The notes below the pieces were generated by a model. It did not search any database, had not been told where the DNA came from, and was given only the letters and a program-made list of their open reading frames with translations. Shown piece by piece: positions 1-8,754 of a stretch of DNA of 64,000 nt. A program made the position numbers and the translations under genes. The DNA comes from Opitutus sp. GAS368 (lineage in GTDB: Bacteria; Verrucomicrobiota; Verrucomicrobiia; Opitutales; Opitutaceae): positions 3,145,001 to 3,209,000 of the forward strand of contig NZ_LT629735.1 in the NCBI RefSeq assembly GCF_900104925.1. The letters are read 5' to 3'. Numbering within the stretch: the stretch's first letter is position 1; the number at the start of each line of letters is the position of its first letter.

Positions 1-60
1 CGACGGTGCGGCGGCGGAGCGTGTGGTAGCGGGACGCGCAGTAGGACATGGGCCTAAGGG

Positions 61-141
61 AAGTAACAAGTAACAAGGGGCAAGTGGCAAGAACCGGAAA
101 GGGCCGGCCTGATACTTGTTACTTGAGGCTTGTCACTTGCC
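61..141. repeat. Inverted repeat at the 3' end of rseP (family I)
   Basis: Two arms rich in the words AAGTAACAAG and CAAGTGGCAAG (61-91) and their complements CTTGTTACTTG and CTTGTCACTTGCC (114-141) face each other around a short GC-rich centre. The right arm contains the rseP stop codon (133-135), so the last two codons of that gene are shared with the repeat. It could form a transcript-end hairpin. Positions 1-60 show no recognisable gene. Confidence 0.6.
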
Positions 142-1599
142 GGCGGGTGCCGGTTCGGCGGCCTTCTTCTCCTGCACGGCGGCGGCCTCCTTGGTCTGGG
201 CGTCAGCCCGGTAATCGTTCACGAGTCGCCGGATGTCGCCGAACACCGTCACGTAGAGCATCATCACCAGCAGCAGGACCATGAAGACGCTCTGGGTCGT
301 CAGGATGAAATTCATCGGCAGCGGACGGCCGCGCAGCTTGGCGACGGTCGCGAGCAGGATGTGTCCGCCGTCGAGCACTGGGATGGGCAGCAGGTTGAAG
401 AACGCCAGGCTGATGTTGATCATCACGGTGAACCACAGGACGAAGTTCGCCGGATGGTCGGACTTGAGCGCGTCCCAGAAGCCGCGCCCGATCCCGATGA
501 AGCCGCTGAGGTTCTGCAGGCCGATGTCGCCCTGGGGGTGCAGCAGCGCGCCAAAGGTCTGCAGCGTGTTCGTCAGGATCATCTTCACCTGGGCCAGCGG
601 CGTCTGGTGAAGCAGCTGCCAGTTGGTGGTGAACTCCACGCCGCGGAAAAGCTGCGTGCTCTCGGCGCCCGGCGAAACGAACGGCAGGCGGGCCTCCGTC
701 GTCCCGCGCCGGACGGTCAGCACCTGCGCCGTGCCCTTGGTGGAGGAGAGCGCCGCGCTCAGCGAAGGCAGGCCCCAGACGGGCTTGCCGTCGACGGCGG
801 TGAGCTGATCCCCGGGCAGCAGGCCGAGGTGGGCGCCGGGGGTGTTCGGCTGCACGTTCTTGATCAGCACGGCATACGCCGCGTCAATGCCGACCTTGCG
901 GAAGTTCTCCTCGCCGGTGCGGATCGGGTTGATGGTGAAATCCCTGGTCACGCCGTTGCGCTCGATGGTGAAAACCGAGATCCGCTCGCCCGTGGCATCG
1001 GTGCGGGTGCCGAACACGATGCCGTTCAGCACATCCAGCCAGCTGTGCACCGCCGTGCCGTCGATCGCCAGGATGTTGTCCCCTTCGCGCAGGTCGGCCT
1101 TGGCCGCCGGGCTGGGGACGATGGTCTTGTCGGGCAGCGCCATCTTTTCGATGACGTAGCCGATGCGCGTGGAAGTGACATTCTCCGGCTCGGGGCGCCC
1201 GACGGACCAGAGGACGGTCGCCAGCCCGAAGGCGAAGATGACATTGAAGACGGCGCCCGCCACCAGCACCAGGACCTTGGTCGTGTAGCTGATGGGTGGC
1301 AGGTTCGCGACCTCCACCTCCGACTCGCCCTCGAGGGCCGGCATGTCGGCCAGTTGGGGCAGGGCCACGTAGCCCCCGAGCGGAATCCACGAGAGACGGT
1401 ATTCGACGCCATCCTTGGCCGTCCGTTTCCAGATGGCCGGTCCGAAGCCGATGGAGAAGCGGGTGACCTTCAGGCCGCGGCGCCGGGCCACGAGGAAATG
1501 GCCGAGTTCGTGAACGAAGATCGAACCGCCGAAGAAGACGATGATCAGGAAGATCGCCCAAAGGTTGCTGAACAGGGATGTGAGGAAATCGAAGGACAT
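133..1599 (-). CDS. rseP: RseP-type site-2 intramembrane zinc metalloprotease
   Basis: 488-aa polytopic inner-membrane protease of peptidase family M50. The HExxH zinc motif is HELGH at residues 30-34 in the first membrane helix, and the second metal-ligand motif (PVLDGGH) is in a C-terminal helix. Two PDZ-like segments lie between them (around residues 170-200 and 255-285). In known bacteria this enzyme cuts anti-sigma factors and signal-peptide remnants within the membrane; the local substrate is unknown. The gene is last in the uppS-cdsA-dxr-rseP operon, and its ATG shares one base with the dxr TGA (TGATG), implying translational coupling. The stop codon lies inside a repeat arm. Confidence 0.95.
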   Translation of the reverse strand: MSFDFLTSLFSNLWAIFLIIVFFGGSIFVHELGHFLVARRRGLKVTRFSIGFGPAIWKRTAKDGVEYRLSWIPLGGYVALPQLADMPALEGESEVEVANLPPISYTTKVLVLVAGAVFNVIFAFGLATVLWSVGRPEPENVTSTRIGYVIEKMALPDKTIVPSPAAKADLREGDNILAIDGTAVHSWLDVLNGIVFGTRTDATGERISVFTIERNGVTRDFTINPIRTGEENFRKVGIDAAYAVLIKNVQPNTPGAHLGLLPGDQLTAVDGKPVWGLPSLSAALSSTKGTAQVLTVRRGTTEARLPFVSPGAESTQLFRGVEFTTNWQLLHQTPLAQVKMILTNTLQTFGALLHPQGDIGLQNLSGFIGIGRGFWDALKSDHPANFVLWFTVMINISLAFFNLLPIPVLDGGHILLATVAKLRGRPLPMNFILTTQSVFMVLLLVMMLYVTVFGDIRRLVNDYRADAQTKEAAAVQEKKAAEPAPAGK

Positions 1600-2768
1600 C
1601 AGGAGGGAAAGGATTGGGCGACGCGCCGGGCCTCGGCATCGACGGCCAGGACCTGATCGAGCGTGGTGGGGTCGATCAGCTTTACCGTGGCCAGAGTGTG
1701 GTCAATAATCCGCGGAATCGCAAGAAAGGGGACCCGGTTCTGCAGGAAGGCCGCGACTGCCACCTCGTTAGCCGCGTTAAAAACCGCGGGAGCGGTGCCG
1801 CCGGCGGCCATGGATTCGCGGGCCAGCCGCAGGCAGGGGTAGCGGGTCTCGTCCACCGGCCGGAAATCGAGGGCGAAGGCCTGGTCGAGCGGCAGCGCCG
1901 TGTCGGTGCCGGTCGGGGCGCGCTCCGGGTAGAGGAGGGCGTGCTGGATGGGGAAGGTCATCGAGGGCGGGCAGAGCTGCGCGAGCATCGAGCCGTCGGT
2001 GAACTCAACCAGGGCGTGCACGATGCTCTGGGCGTGCAGCACGGCGTGGCACTGGTCCGCGCGCAGGCCGAACAGGCACTGGGCCTCGATCAGCTCGAGG
2101 CCCTTGTTGGCCAGCGTGGCCGAGTCGACGGTGATCTTCGGGCCCATGGCCCAGTTCGGGTGCTTCAGGGCGTCGGCCGGCGTCACCGCCGTCAGTTTCT
2201 CGAGCGGCCAGTCGCGGAAGGCGCCGCCCGAGGCGGTGAGCACCAGCCGGCGGACGTCGGCGGCGCGGTGCCCCTCGAGGCATTGAAAGACGGCATTGTG
2301 CTCGCTGTCGACGGGGAGCAGCCGGCTGCCGCTGGCCCGGGCCGCCGCCATCACGAACTTACCGGCGAGGACGAGGATTTCCTTCGAGGCGAGAGCGATG
2401 GTCTTTTTCGCCGCGATGGCGGCGAGCGTCGGCGCAAGCGCGGCGGTGCCGACGATGGCGACGAGCACGACATCCGCCTCGGGCAGGGTGGCGAGCTGGT
2501 TGAGTCCTTCCGCGCCGCCATGAAAAACCGTGCCGGCAGGAAAGGCGCCGCTGCCGCGCGCGGCGGCAAGGGCGGCCGGGTCGGCAAGACCGACATGGCG
2601 CACGCCGAACTGCCGGGCGATCTCGGCGAGCCGGGCGTGTTTGCCGTGCGCGGCGAGGCCGACGAGTTCGAGCCGGTCACGCTGTGCGGCGATGACCCGC
2701 AGCGTGCTCTCGCCAATCGAGCCGGTGGCACCGAGGAGGACGACGCGTTTGCGGGAAGGGATAGTCAC
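1599..2768 (-). CDS. dxr: 1-deoxy-D-xylulose 5-phosphate reductoisomerase
   Basis: 389-aa cytoplasmic enzyme of the MEP isoprenoid pathway, converting DXP to 2-C-methyl-D-erythritol 4-phosphate with NADPH. The Rossmann motif GATGSIG is at residues 13-19 and the metal-binding PVDSEHNA segment (D154, E156) is intact; length is typical. Its isoprenoid product feeds UppS, encoded two genes upstream. The only sensible start is GTG at 2768, since the NADPH-binding strand begins eight residues later. That start codon lies in the edge of a palindromic repeat (2767-2841), so the leader has no visible Shine-Dalgarno and may be folded. Confidence 0.97.
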   Translation of the reverse strand: MTIPSRKRVVLLGATGSIGESTLRVIAAQRDRLELVGLAAHGKHARLAEIARQFGVRHVGLADPAALAAARGSGAFPAGTVFHGGAEGLNQLATLPEADVVLVAIVGTAALAPTLAAIAAKKTIALASKEILVLAGKFVMAAARASGSRLLPVDSEHNAVFQCLEGHRAADVRRLVLTASGGAFRDWPLEKLTAVTPADALKHPNWAMGPKITVDSATLANKGLELIEAQCLFGLRADQCHAVLHAQSIVHALVEFTDGSMLAQLCPPSMTFPIQHALLYPERAPTGTDTALPLDQAFALDFRPVDETRYPCLRLARESMAAGGTAPAVFNAANEVAVAAFLQNRVPFLAIPRIIDHTLATVKLIDPTTLDQVLAVDAEARRVAQSFPS

Positions 2769-2841
2769 TGTAGGAGGGGCTTTATGCCCCGATTGATGAC
2801 GATGGGATAAACGAATCGCGGCATAAAGCCGCTCCTACAGT
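2767..2841. repeat. Palindromic repeat between cdsA and dxr (family D)
   Basis: The outer arms ACTGTAGGAG and CTCCTACAGT are perfect complements and enclose GGGGCTTTATGCCCC and GCGGCATAAAGCCGC. The element fills most of the 90-bp cdsA-dxr gap and overlaps the dxr GTG start codon. Related palindromes with GTGGGAGCGGG or TGTAGGAGCC ends occur at 62702-62751 and 61932-62004. Confidence 0.8.
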
Positions 2842-2858
2842 TTTGCTGATGCAGGCCA

Positions 2859-3710
2859 TCAGTTCACGAACAGGAAGATGAAATAGGCGACCGGGGCGGT
2901 GAGCAGCAGGCTGTCCGTCAGGTCGAACGCCCCGCCGATGCCCGGGATCAGGTGCCCCGTGTCCTTGGTGTCGGCGCGGCGCTTGATGGCGGACTCGATG
3001 AGGTCGGAAATGATGGCAATGACGGCCAGGGGAACGGCGATGGCCGCGGCGATCGGGGGCGTCAGGCTCTCGGGCAGGCGGGCGGAGGCAAAGAAGGCGA
3101 TGGCGGCGCCGACCCCCGCGGCGACCAGCACGCCGCCGACGGCGCCCTCCCAGGTTTTCTTGGGGCTGATCTCGGGCGCCAGCTTGTGCCGGCCGAGGGC
3201 GAGGCCGGTGAGCAGCGCGCCCACGTCGCAGAACTTGGAAACGGCGACCACCCAGAGGCAGAGGGCGAGGTTCTCGCCGCTGTCGGCGTCGCGCATGAGA
3301 ATCCGGACGAGGAAGTGCAGCAGGTAGGGGATGTAGAGGAGCCCGCCGACCGTGGCGGCGATGGTCTCGACGCGGCTGGCTGTGTTGCGTTCGCCCAGCA
3401 CGCGAATGCAGGAGACCACCAGGGCCAGCACCAGCAGGCCGGTGGCCAGGTTGGCGGCCAGATCGAGCACCTCGGGTTCCTCGGTGAAGTAGGCGAGGTA
3501 GTAGGGCCCGGCGACCATCAGGAGGGCGAACCCCAGGCCCATCCAGCGGAAGGGCCGGGCGCCCATCTTGGCGGTCAGGCCGTAGAATTCGTGGAGCGTC
3601 AGCGCGGCGAGCAACGCCAGCAGCGCCACCGCGGCATGGGCGCCGCCGAAATACAGGCTGCCGAGGATCACGACCCAGAGGATGACGGTGCTGAGAATGC
3701 GGGAAAGCAC
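2859..3710 (-). CDS. cdsA: Phosphatidate cytidylyltransferase (CDP-diglyceride synthase)
   Basis: 283-aa integral membrane enzyme making CDP-diacylglycerol from phosphatidic acid and CTP, the branch point of phospholipid synthesis. It has about eight hydrophobic segments, the conserved SPKKTWEGAVGG stretch and the C-terminal family signature as KRRADTKD followed by PGIGGAFDLTD. The usual HGG of the signature reads IGG here, a mild divergence. The start is GTG at 3710, 22 bp after the uppS stop, which suits operon transcription. Confidence 0.95.
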   Translation of the reverse strand: MLSRILSTVILWVVILGSLYFGGAHAAVALLALLAALTLHEFYGLTAKMGARPFRWMGLGFALLMVAGPYYLAYFTEEPEVLDLAANLATGLLVLALVVSCIRVLGERNTASRVETIAATVGGLLYIPYLLHFLVRILMRDADSGENLALCLWVVAVSKFCDVGALLTGLALGRHKLAPEISPKKTWEGAVGGVLVAAGVGAAIAFFASARLPESLTPPIAAAIAVPLAVIAIISDLIESAIKRRADTKDTGHLIPGIGGAFDLTDSLLLTAPVAYFIFLFVN

Positions 3711-3732
3711 GGGGCGAGTAGGCGCGGCGGGA

Positions 3733-4476
3733 TTATTTGGCGCCAGTCTTAATTTGCTCCGTGGTCAGACCGTAGCGACGCTCGCGGCGGCCGTATTCGT
3801 CGACGGCGGCTTGCAGGTCGGCCTGCCCGAAGTCCGGCCAGAGCACCGGCGTGAAGACCATCTCGGCGTAGGCGCACTGCAGGAGCAGGAAATTGCTGAC
3901 GCGTTGCTCGCCGGACGTGCGGATGAGCAGGTCGGGGTCGGGGAGTCCGCCGGTGTAGAGGTAGCGGCTGAAGCGTTCCCACGAGGCGTCGGTGGCCTTT
4001 TCCCGGCCGGCCTGCACGGCCTCCGCGTAGGCCCGCGCGGCGTCGGCGACCTCGTTACGCGAGCCGTAGTTGAGCGCGAGGACGAGGTTCCAGTCGGTGA
4101 AGTGCTTCGTGGCGTCCTTGACGCGGTCGAGCTCGCGCTGGACGTTGGCCGGGAGCGCGTCGGTCCGGCCGATGGTGTGGAGGCGGACCTTTTCCTTGAT
4201 GAGGTTGTTGAGCTCGCGCTTGAGGAAGTAGTCGAGCAGGCCCATCAGGCCCGAGACCTCGTCGGTGGGGCGCTTCCAGTTCTCGACCGAGAAGGCGTAG
4301 AGCGTGATGTAGCGGATGCCGATCTCGCGGGCGGCGTCGACGACGGTGCGGACGGTCTCGACGCCCCGGCGGTGGCCCTCGAGGCGGGGCAGCCCGCGCG
4401 CTTTCGCCCAGCGACCGTTGCCGTCCATGATGATGGCGACGTGCTGCGGGATTTTCGCGGGACCGGGAGACGACAT
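3733..4476 (-). CDS. uppS: Undecaprenyl diphosphate synthase (cis-prenyltransferase)
   Basis: 247-aa cytoplasmic enzyme that condenses IPP onto farnesyl diphosphate to make the C55 carrier for peptidoglycan and other envelope glycans. The catalytic Asp18 is in IMDGNGRWAK, followed by GHRRG and the C-terminal substrate signature PDLLIRTSGE. The frame stays open upstream to 4824, but homology begins at residue 9 counting from the ATG at 4476, and the extra sequence is antisense to phhB, so 4476 is chosen. It is first in the uppS-cdsA-dxr-rseP operon, a common bacterial order. Confidence 0.96.
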   Translation of the reverse strand: MSSPGPAKIPQHVAIIMDGNGRWAKARGLPRLEGHRRGVETVRTVVDAAREIGIRYITLYAFSVENWKRPTDEVSGLMGLLDYFLKRELNNLIKEKVRLHTIGRTDALPANVQRELDRVKDATKHFTDWNLVLALNYGSRNEVADAARAYAEAVQAGREKATDASWERFSRYLYTGGLPDPDLLIRTSGEQRVSNFLLLQCAYAEMVFTPVLWPDFGQADLQAAVDEYGRRERRYGLTTEQIKTGAK

Positions 4477-4602
4477 GCGAGGCGGCGATTTAGGTCGCCG
4501 GCAGCGGGTTTGACAAGCCGCCTTCGCAACAATTGCTACGGCGCGCCAAGGAGGGTAAAGGGCACGGCTTGCTTTCCGCCCGCGGGATTGCAGATTTCCC
4601 CC

Positions 4603-4899
4603 ATGGCAAGCCAACCCCTGACCCCGGCCGAGATCACCGCGGCGCTGCCGGCCCTGCCCGGCTGGAAGTTTGAGCGCGACGCGCTGGCCAAGGAATTCAA
4701 GTTCGGCAGCTTCAAGGAGGCGCTGTCGTTCATGGTGCGCGTGGGCTTCGAGGCTGAGATGATGGACCACCATCCCGACTGGACCAATGTCTACAACCGC
4801 GTCGCCATCCGGCTGAACACGCACGACGCCGGCGGCAAAGTCACCGCCAAGGACATCGCGCTGGCGAACAAGATTCAGGCGCTTTCCTGGACGGGCTGA
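4603..4899 (+). CDS. phhB: 4a-hydroxytetrahydrobiopterin dehydratase (PCD/DCoH family)
   Basis: 98-aa protein of the pterin-4a-carbinolamine dehydratase family. The catalytic signature is clear: MDHHPDWTNVYNRV (about residues 50-63) and the later NTHDAGG. In other bacteria it regenerates the pterin cofactor of phenylalanine hydroxylase; no hydroxylase is in this window, so the partner is unknown. It is divergent from uppS with a 126-bp gap that must hold both promoters. It is convergent with the TPR-like gene, 34 bp away. Confidence 0.93.
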   Translation: MASQPLTPAEITAALPALPGWKFERDALAKEFKFGSFKEALSFMVRVGFEAEMMDHHPDWTNVYNRVAIRLNTHDAGGKVTAKDIALANKIQALSWTG

Positions 4900-4933
4900 A
4901 CTGGAACACCCGCACCAAGGAACGCGGGCCGGA

Positions 4934-6181
4934 TCAAGGCCGGGCCGGTGGCGCGACAGGGATCTCGACCTCGCCTTGCTCCATGACGAACCGGAACGGG
5001 CGTGGCGTGTAGCCGGTGAGAACTCCGACCACGTTGACGATCGCGCCCGGGAGCGGAGGAGTGGACATGGCCGCCTTGAGGTCGATATGCAGGTCGGCCT
5101 GGCCGGCCTGCTGGTTGTCGTCGGTCAGCGCCACATCGAGCGAGTTGGCACGGGAGGCGATGACCTTCACCGCGGAGAACTGCAGACGCTTTCCGCCCTG
5201 CTGCCGCGACTGGATGTAGGCCCAGACCTTGTCGGCGGCGGCCCGGTTGGCGGGCGAGTCATCGCGGAAGCCGAGGATGTATTCGTCGTCGGAGAAGGAC
5301 AGCGTGGCGGGGTCGTTGGTCTCGACCGCCTGCACCGCGATTTCGGCCGGCGTGGGCGCCGGTTTCACGGCGAAATCCGCCGGCAGGCCCGGCTCCCGGA
5401 CGGCCGCGGCGAGCAGTTGCTCCCAGCCCTCCTCGCTGCCGTGGTAGCGCCGGTATTTGGCCAAGCCATAGACGGAAATGCTCTTTTCGGCGGCGTTCCC
5501 GGCCGCGTGCGCGAGGCTCGCGGCGCGGGCGATGTGCCAGAAGCCGGCCGGCTGCAGCGGCTTGCTTTCCAGTTCGGCGATACTGAACTGATAGACGTCC
5601 TGCAGGTTGGTGGGATCGGTATCCACCGCCACCCGGTAGTGGTCCACGGCCGCGAGATAGTCGCGGGACTGCAACGCGACGAATCCCGCGGCGCCCTGAA
5701 AAATGGCCGTCATTTGCCGGCGCAGATTTTCATAGTCACTGTCCGTGATCCCCTCCGGTCTGCTCCAGCCCGCCAGCGCGGCCAGCCCCTGCTTGGCATG
5801 GTCGCCGACGGCGGCCAATGCCGGCTTATCCCCGCTGGTGGCTCGCATCCGCTCGAGATAGGTGACGATCGTCAGCGCCCGCACATTGGTGGGATTCTCG
5901 TCCAACAGGCGGCGCGCGGTCTGTTCGGTGCCCGCGACATCGCCGGTCTGTTGGTGGGCGGCCATGGCCTGTTCGAAGGCATCGAGCCGCATCACGCTGC
6001 CGGGGTAGTTCACCACGAAGGCCTCCATGGCGGCGGCTTTCGCCGCCGGGGCCGCGGTGTTCAGCGCGGTCATGTAGGCGTTATATTCCGCGGGGTCCTT
6101 GATGACTTTCTGCTGCGCAGCGGCCGACGGGCCGGCGGCGAGGCCCAGGCAAACGAGGAGAAGGAGAGGAAGTCGCTTCAT
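4934..6181 (-). CDS. Exported TPR-like helical repeat protein, function unknown
   Basis: 415-aa protein with a signal peptide (MKRLPLLLLVCLGLAAG, cleavage near AAAQQ). The body is helical with degenerate TPR-like units, including DENPTNVRALTIVTYLERM and a YLAAVDHYRVAVDTDPTN motif, and a C-terminal beta-rich segment (GAIVNVVGVLTGYTP) of about 110 residues. The ATG at 6181 was chosen because it opens the signal peptide; the frame is open 21 codons further. It lies 66 bp downstream of the small lipoprotein gene on the same strand and may share its transcript. I do not recognise a specific function. Confidence 0.8.
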   Translation of the reverse strand: MKRLPLLLLVCLGLAAGPSAAAQQKVIKDPAEYNAYMTALNTAAPAAKAAAMEAFVVNYPGSVMRLDAFEQAMAAHQQTGDVAGTEQTARRLLDENPTNVRALTIVTYLERMRATSGDKPALAAVGDHAKQGLAALAGWSRPEGITDSDYENLRRQMTAIFQGAAGFVALQSRDYLAAVDHYRVAVDTDPTNLQDVYQFSIAELESKPLQPAGFWHIARAASLAHAAGNAAEKSISVYGLAKYRRYHGSEEGWEQLLAAAVREPGLPADFAVKPAPTPAEIAVQAVETNDPATLSFSDDEYILGFRDDSPANRAAADKVWAYIQSRQQGGKRLQFSAVKVIASRANSLDVALTDDNQQAGQADLHIDLKAAMSTPPLPGAIVNVVGVLTGYTPRPFRFVMEQGEVEIPVAPPARP

Positions 6182-6247
6182 GATGACTTGGTGAGGCCAG
6201 CCTGATCGGCAATGACCCGCAAGGGAACCGCAAACATGCCACAAGGC

Positions 6248-6982
6248 CTAAAACACCCGCACGAAGGAACGCGGGCCGGCGTCGATCGCGGTGATGGCGC
6301 CGCCGACCGGATGACGGGCGACCAGGCTGCCGCCGGCATCGAACTCACCCAGCGTGCGGCCGTCCGCCAGCGGGACGAAGTAATGCCGCGCATCGGAATC
6401 GTAGCCCAGCGAGACGGGCGACACGTCGCCCTGCAGCGGAACCGAGCCGAGTTCGCGCCCGTCAAAGGCAAAGGACCGCACGGTACCGCCGGTCAGCAGC
6501 AGCAACCGCCCCTGCCGCTGGTCGCAGGCCAGGCCGGTGATTGTTTCGGCCAGGCCGGCGAATTCCAGGTGCCGGACGAAGGCACCTGACTCGGCCAGCT
6601 CGACGACCGAGCGCCCGTCGGGATGCACGGCGAACAGGTGTCGGTCGCTCGAACGGACGGCCAGGTCGGCGGAGGCGAGCGTCTGCAGCGGCGGAGGCAG
6701 CGGCAGCTCGCGAAGGACTTTCCCGGAAGGCCGCTCAATGACGCGGATGACCTGCGCCGGGGCAATGCGGACAAAAAGATGGTCGGTGTTGTAGTCGTAG
6801 GCCAGGCCCAGGACCCGCTCGCCAGGCGCAACGATCCCGGTCAGGGCCGCGCGCGGCGGGCCCAGGTCATGCACGGCGGGGCTCGCGTCCGTGGTGAAGT
6901 AAACATGGTTCGGCCCGCGCGTGGCGCAGCCGCCGGCCGCCAGAATGAGCCAGCCGCCGAACGTGACGATAAACGCGCGCAC
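6248..6982 (-). CDS. Lipoprotein with beta-propeller-like repeats
   Basis: 244-aa protein with a lipoprotein signal peptide and lipobox LAAGGC (lipidated Cys19). The mature part has repeated short beta units with GLAYDYNTDHLFV, DRHLFAVHPDGRSVVEL and GLACDQRQGRLLLL, reminiscent of SMP-30/NHL or YncE-like propellers, although about four recognisable blades is short for a full propeller. The start is GTG at 6982, nine bases after the stop of the channel gene, so the two are probably cotranscribed. No catalytic residues can be assigned; a surface or periplasmic scaffold role is only a guess. Confidence 0.75.
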   Translation of the reverse strand: MRAFIVTFGGWLILAAGGCATRGPNHVYFTTDASPAVHDLGPPRAALTGIVAPGERVLGLAYDYNTDHLFVRIAPAQVIRVIERPSGKVLRELPLPPPLQTLASADLAVRSSDRHLFAVHPDGRSVVELAESGAFVRHLEFAGLAETITGLACDQRQGRLLLLTGGTVRSFAFDGRELGSVPLQGDVSPVSLGYDSDARHYFVPLADGRTLGEFDAGGSLVARHPVGGAITAIDAGPRSFVRVF

Positions 6983-6991
6983 GGCGGGGCG

Positions 6992-7567
6992 TCAGGAAAC
7001 GAGGACCTTCTCGATCCGGCGGTCGGGCACGAGCCACAGCACGGCGACGCAGGAATAGAGCGCGATGGAAATCCACGGCCACCAGCACGCAAGCGGTATG
7101 CCCAGCGCGTAGATGGCGAGCGAGATCCAGCCTTTGGTGTCAGGACCGATGGCCTTGGCCAGGGCGGAGTCGGCTTCGTGGCAGGCGAGCAGACAGCGCA
7201 CGAGGAGGGTGTAGGCGACGGCCGCCATGATCAGCACGCCGCCGTAAAGCGCGACGGTGAGCGGGGCAAAATGGTTCTCGCCCATCCAGCCGGTCACGAA
7301 CGGAAACAGCGACAGCCAGAACAGCAGGTGCAGGTTGGCCCAGAGGACGCCGCCCTTCACGTGCTTGACGGCCTGGAAAAGGTGATGGTGGTTGTTCCAG
7401 TAGATGCCCACGTAGACGAAGCTCAGGACGTAGCAGAGAAACACCGGCAGCAGCGGCTGCAGGGAGCTGAGATCGGTGCCACGGGGCACCTTCATCTCCA
7501 GGACCATGATGGTGATGATGATGGCGATCACCCCGTCGCTGAACGCCTCGAGCCGGCCTTTGTGCAT
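6992..7567 (-). CDS. TMEM175-family (DUF1211) potassium channel-like membrane protein
   Basis: 191-aa membrane protein with about six hydrophobic segments. The N-terminal helix carries the family motif FSDGV (residues 9-13, in RLEAFSDGVIAIIITIMVLE), which lines the pore in characterised bacterial TMEM175 homologues. The characteristic YWNNHHHLF segment follows around residues 57-65. The ATG at 7567 is used because the motif starts eight residues later; the longer open frame would be antisense to the moxR-like gene. It is divergent from that gene across 103 bp. Ion selectivity cannot be read from sequence alone. Confidence 0.9.
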   Translation of the reverse strand: MHKGRLEAFSDGVIAIIITIMVLEMKVPRGTDLSSLQPLLPVFLCYVLSFVYVGIYWNNHHHLFQAVKHVKGGVLWANLHLLFWLSLFPFVTGWMGENHFAPLTVALYGGVLIMAAVAYTLLVRCLLACHEADSALAKAIGPDTKGWISLAIYALGIPLACWWPWISIALYSCVAVLWLVPDRRIEKVLVS

Positions 7568-7670
7568 GGGCCATAACAAAGGCCGCCGGTCACCGGTGGG
7601 CAATCCGGATATCAGTCCCCCGGGACGGGAATCCGTTTGCGCCGGCCGGGCGTATTCGTAGCCTGAAACC

Positions 7671-8642
7671 ATGAGTGATTTTGCTCCCGCCGCCGAAGTC
7701 GCCGCCACGCGCGAGTCCCTGGAACGCCTCAAGGCCAACATGCGCCTTACCATCAAGGGCAAGGACGAGGTCATCGAGCAGTCCCTGGTCTGCCTGCTGG
7801 CCGGCGGCCACCTGCTGATCGAGGACCTGCCCGGCGTCGGCAAGACCACGCTGGCCTACTCGCTGGCCCGGTCGATGGACTGCGCGTTCTCCCGCATCCA
7901 GTTCACCAGCGACCTGCTGCCGACCGATGTCACCGGCGTGTCCATCTACGACGAGATGATGAAGGAGTTCATTTTCAAGTCCGGCCCGGTGTTCGCGAAC
8001 ATCGTGCTGGCGGACGAGATCAACCGCGCCACGCCGAAGACCCAGTCCGCGCTGCTCGAGGTCATGGACCGGAGCAAGGTGACGGTGGACGGCGAGGCCC
8101 ACGCCGTCGGCTCGCCCTTCATGGTCGTGGCCACGCAGAATCCGGTGGACTACGAGGGCACGTTTCCGCTGCCCGAGAGTCAGATGGACCGCTTCCTGAT
8201 GCGGCTCGCGATGGGTTATCCGCTGCCCGGCGACGAGCTGGAGATCCTGCGCTCGCCGAAGCTCGGCTACGACGCCATCGCGCTCAACCCGGTCGTCACC
8301 CGCTCGGACGTGCTCAAGATGCAGGCGCTGGCGGGCAAGGTCTTTGTCGAGGACAGCGTGCTGGACTACATCCTGAAGATCATCACGGCCACGCGCACCG
8401 AGGCGGAGTTCAAGGCCGGCGTCAGCGTGCGCGGCGGGCTGTCGCTCCGCATCGCCGCGCAGGCGCGCGCGCTGGTGCACGGCCGGGACTTTGTCATCCC
8501 CGACGACGTCCAGGAATCGGCCGGCCCGGTGCTGGCCCACCGCCTGTCGCTGGCCCGGCAGACCTCCGACGCCCTCGAGGAGCGCCGCACGGTGCTCGCG
8601 GCCCTGAAGCGGATCATCGGCGCCATTGCGGTGCCGGAATGA
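7671..8642 (+). CDS. MoxR-family AAA+ ATPase
   Basis: 323-aa AAA+ ATPase of the MoxR clade. Walker A is GVGKTT (residues 55-60), Walker B is LADEIN (D115, E116), and the lid domain is at the C-terminus. MoxR proteins act as chaperone-like ATPases for partner proteins encoded next to them, typically a DUF58 protein and membrane or von Willebrand factor A proteins. Here the DUF58 gene and a transglutaminase gene follow on the same strand, the standard three-gene arrangement. The substrate complex is unknown. Confidence 0.93.
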   Translation: MSDFAPAAEVAATRESLERLKANMRLTIKGKDEVIEQSLVCLLAGGHLLIEDLPGVGKTTLAYSLARSMDCAFSRIQFTSDLLPTDVTGVSIYDEMMKEFIFKSGPVFANIVLADEINRATPKTQSALLEVMDRSKVTVDGEAHAVGSPFMVVATQNPVDYEGTFPLPESQMDRFLMRLAMGYPLPGDELEILRSPKLGYDAIALNPVVTRSDVLKMQALAGKVFVEDSVLDYILKIITATRTEAEFKAGVSVRGGLSLRIAAQARALVHGRDFVIPDDVQESAGPVLAHRLSLARQTSDALEERRTVLAALKRIIGAIAVPE

Positions 8643-8645
8643 AAG

Positions 8646-8740
8646 TTCCAAACGCCAAACCGCCAAAGGCCAAACAGGTTAAAAGGGTCAAAGCTGTGAC
8701 AGTGAATCTTTTTGAGATTTGGCGTCTGGCATTTGGAATT
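8646..8740. repeat. Inverted repeat of CCAAACGCCAAA type (family G)
   Basis: The left arm (8646-8675) contains TTCCAAACGCCAAACCGCC and the right arm (8716-8740) contains GATTTGGCGTCTGGCATTTG, its imperfect complement. It lies in the 112-bp gap between the moxR-like and DUF58 genes. The same word is found at 14307-14414 and 36295-36386. Confidence 0.7.
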
Positions 8741-8754
8741 TGTCGAGGCGAGCG

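Noticed and set aside
4477-4824. Upstream extension of uppS by 116 codons
   Set aside because: It is antisense to phhB, carries no family homology, and the ATG at 4476 gives the usual UppS length.
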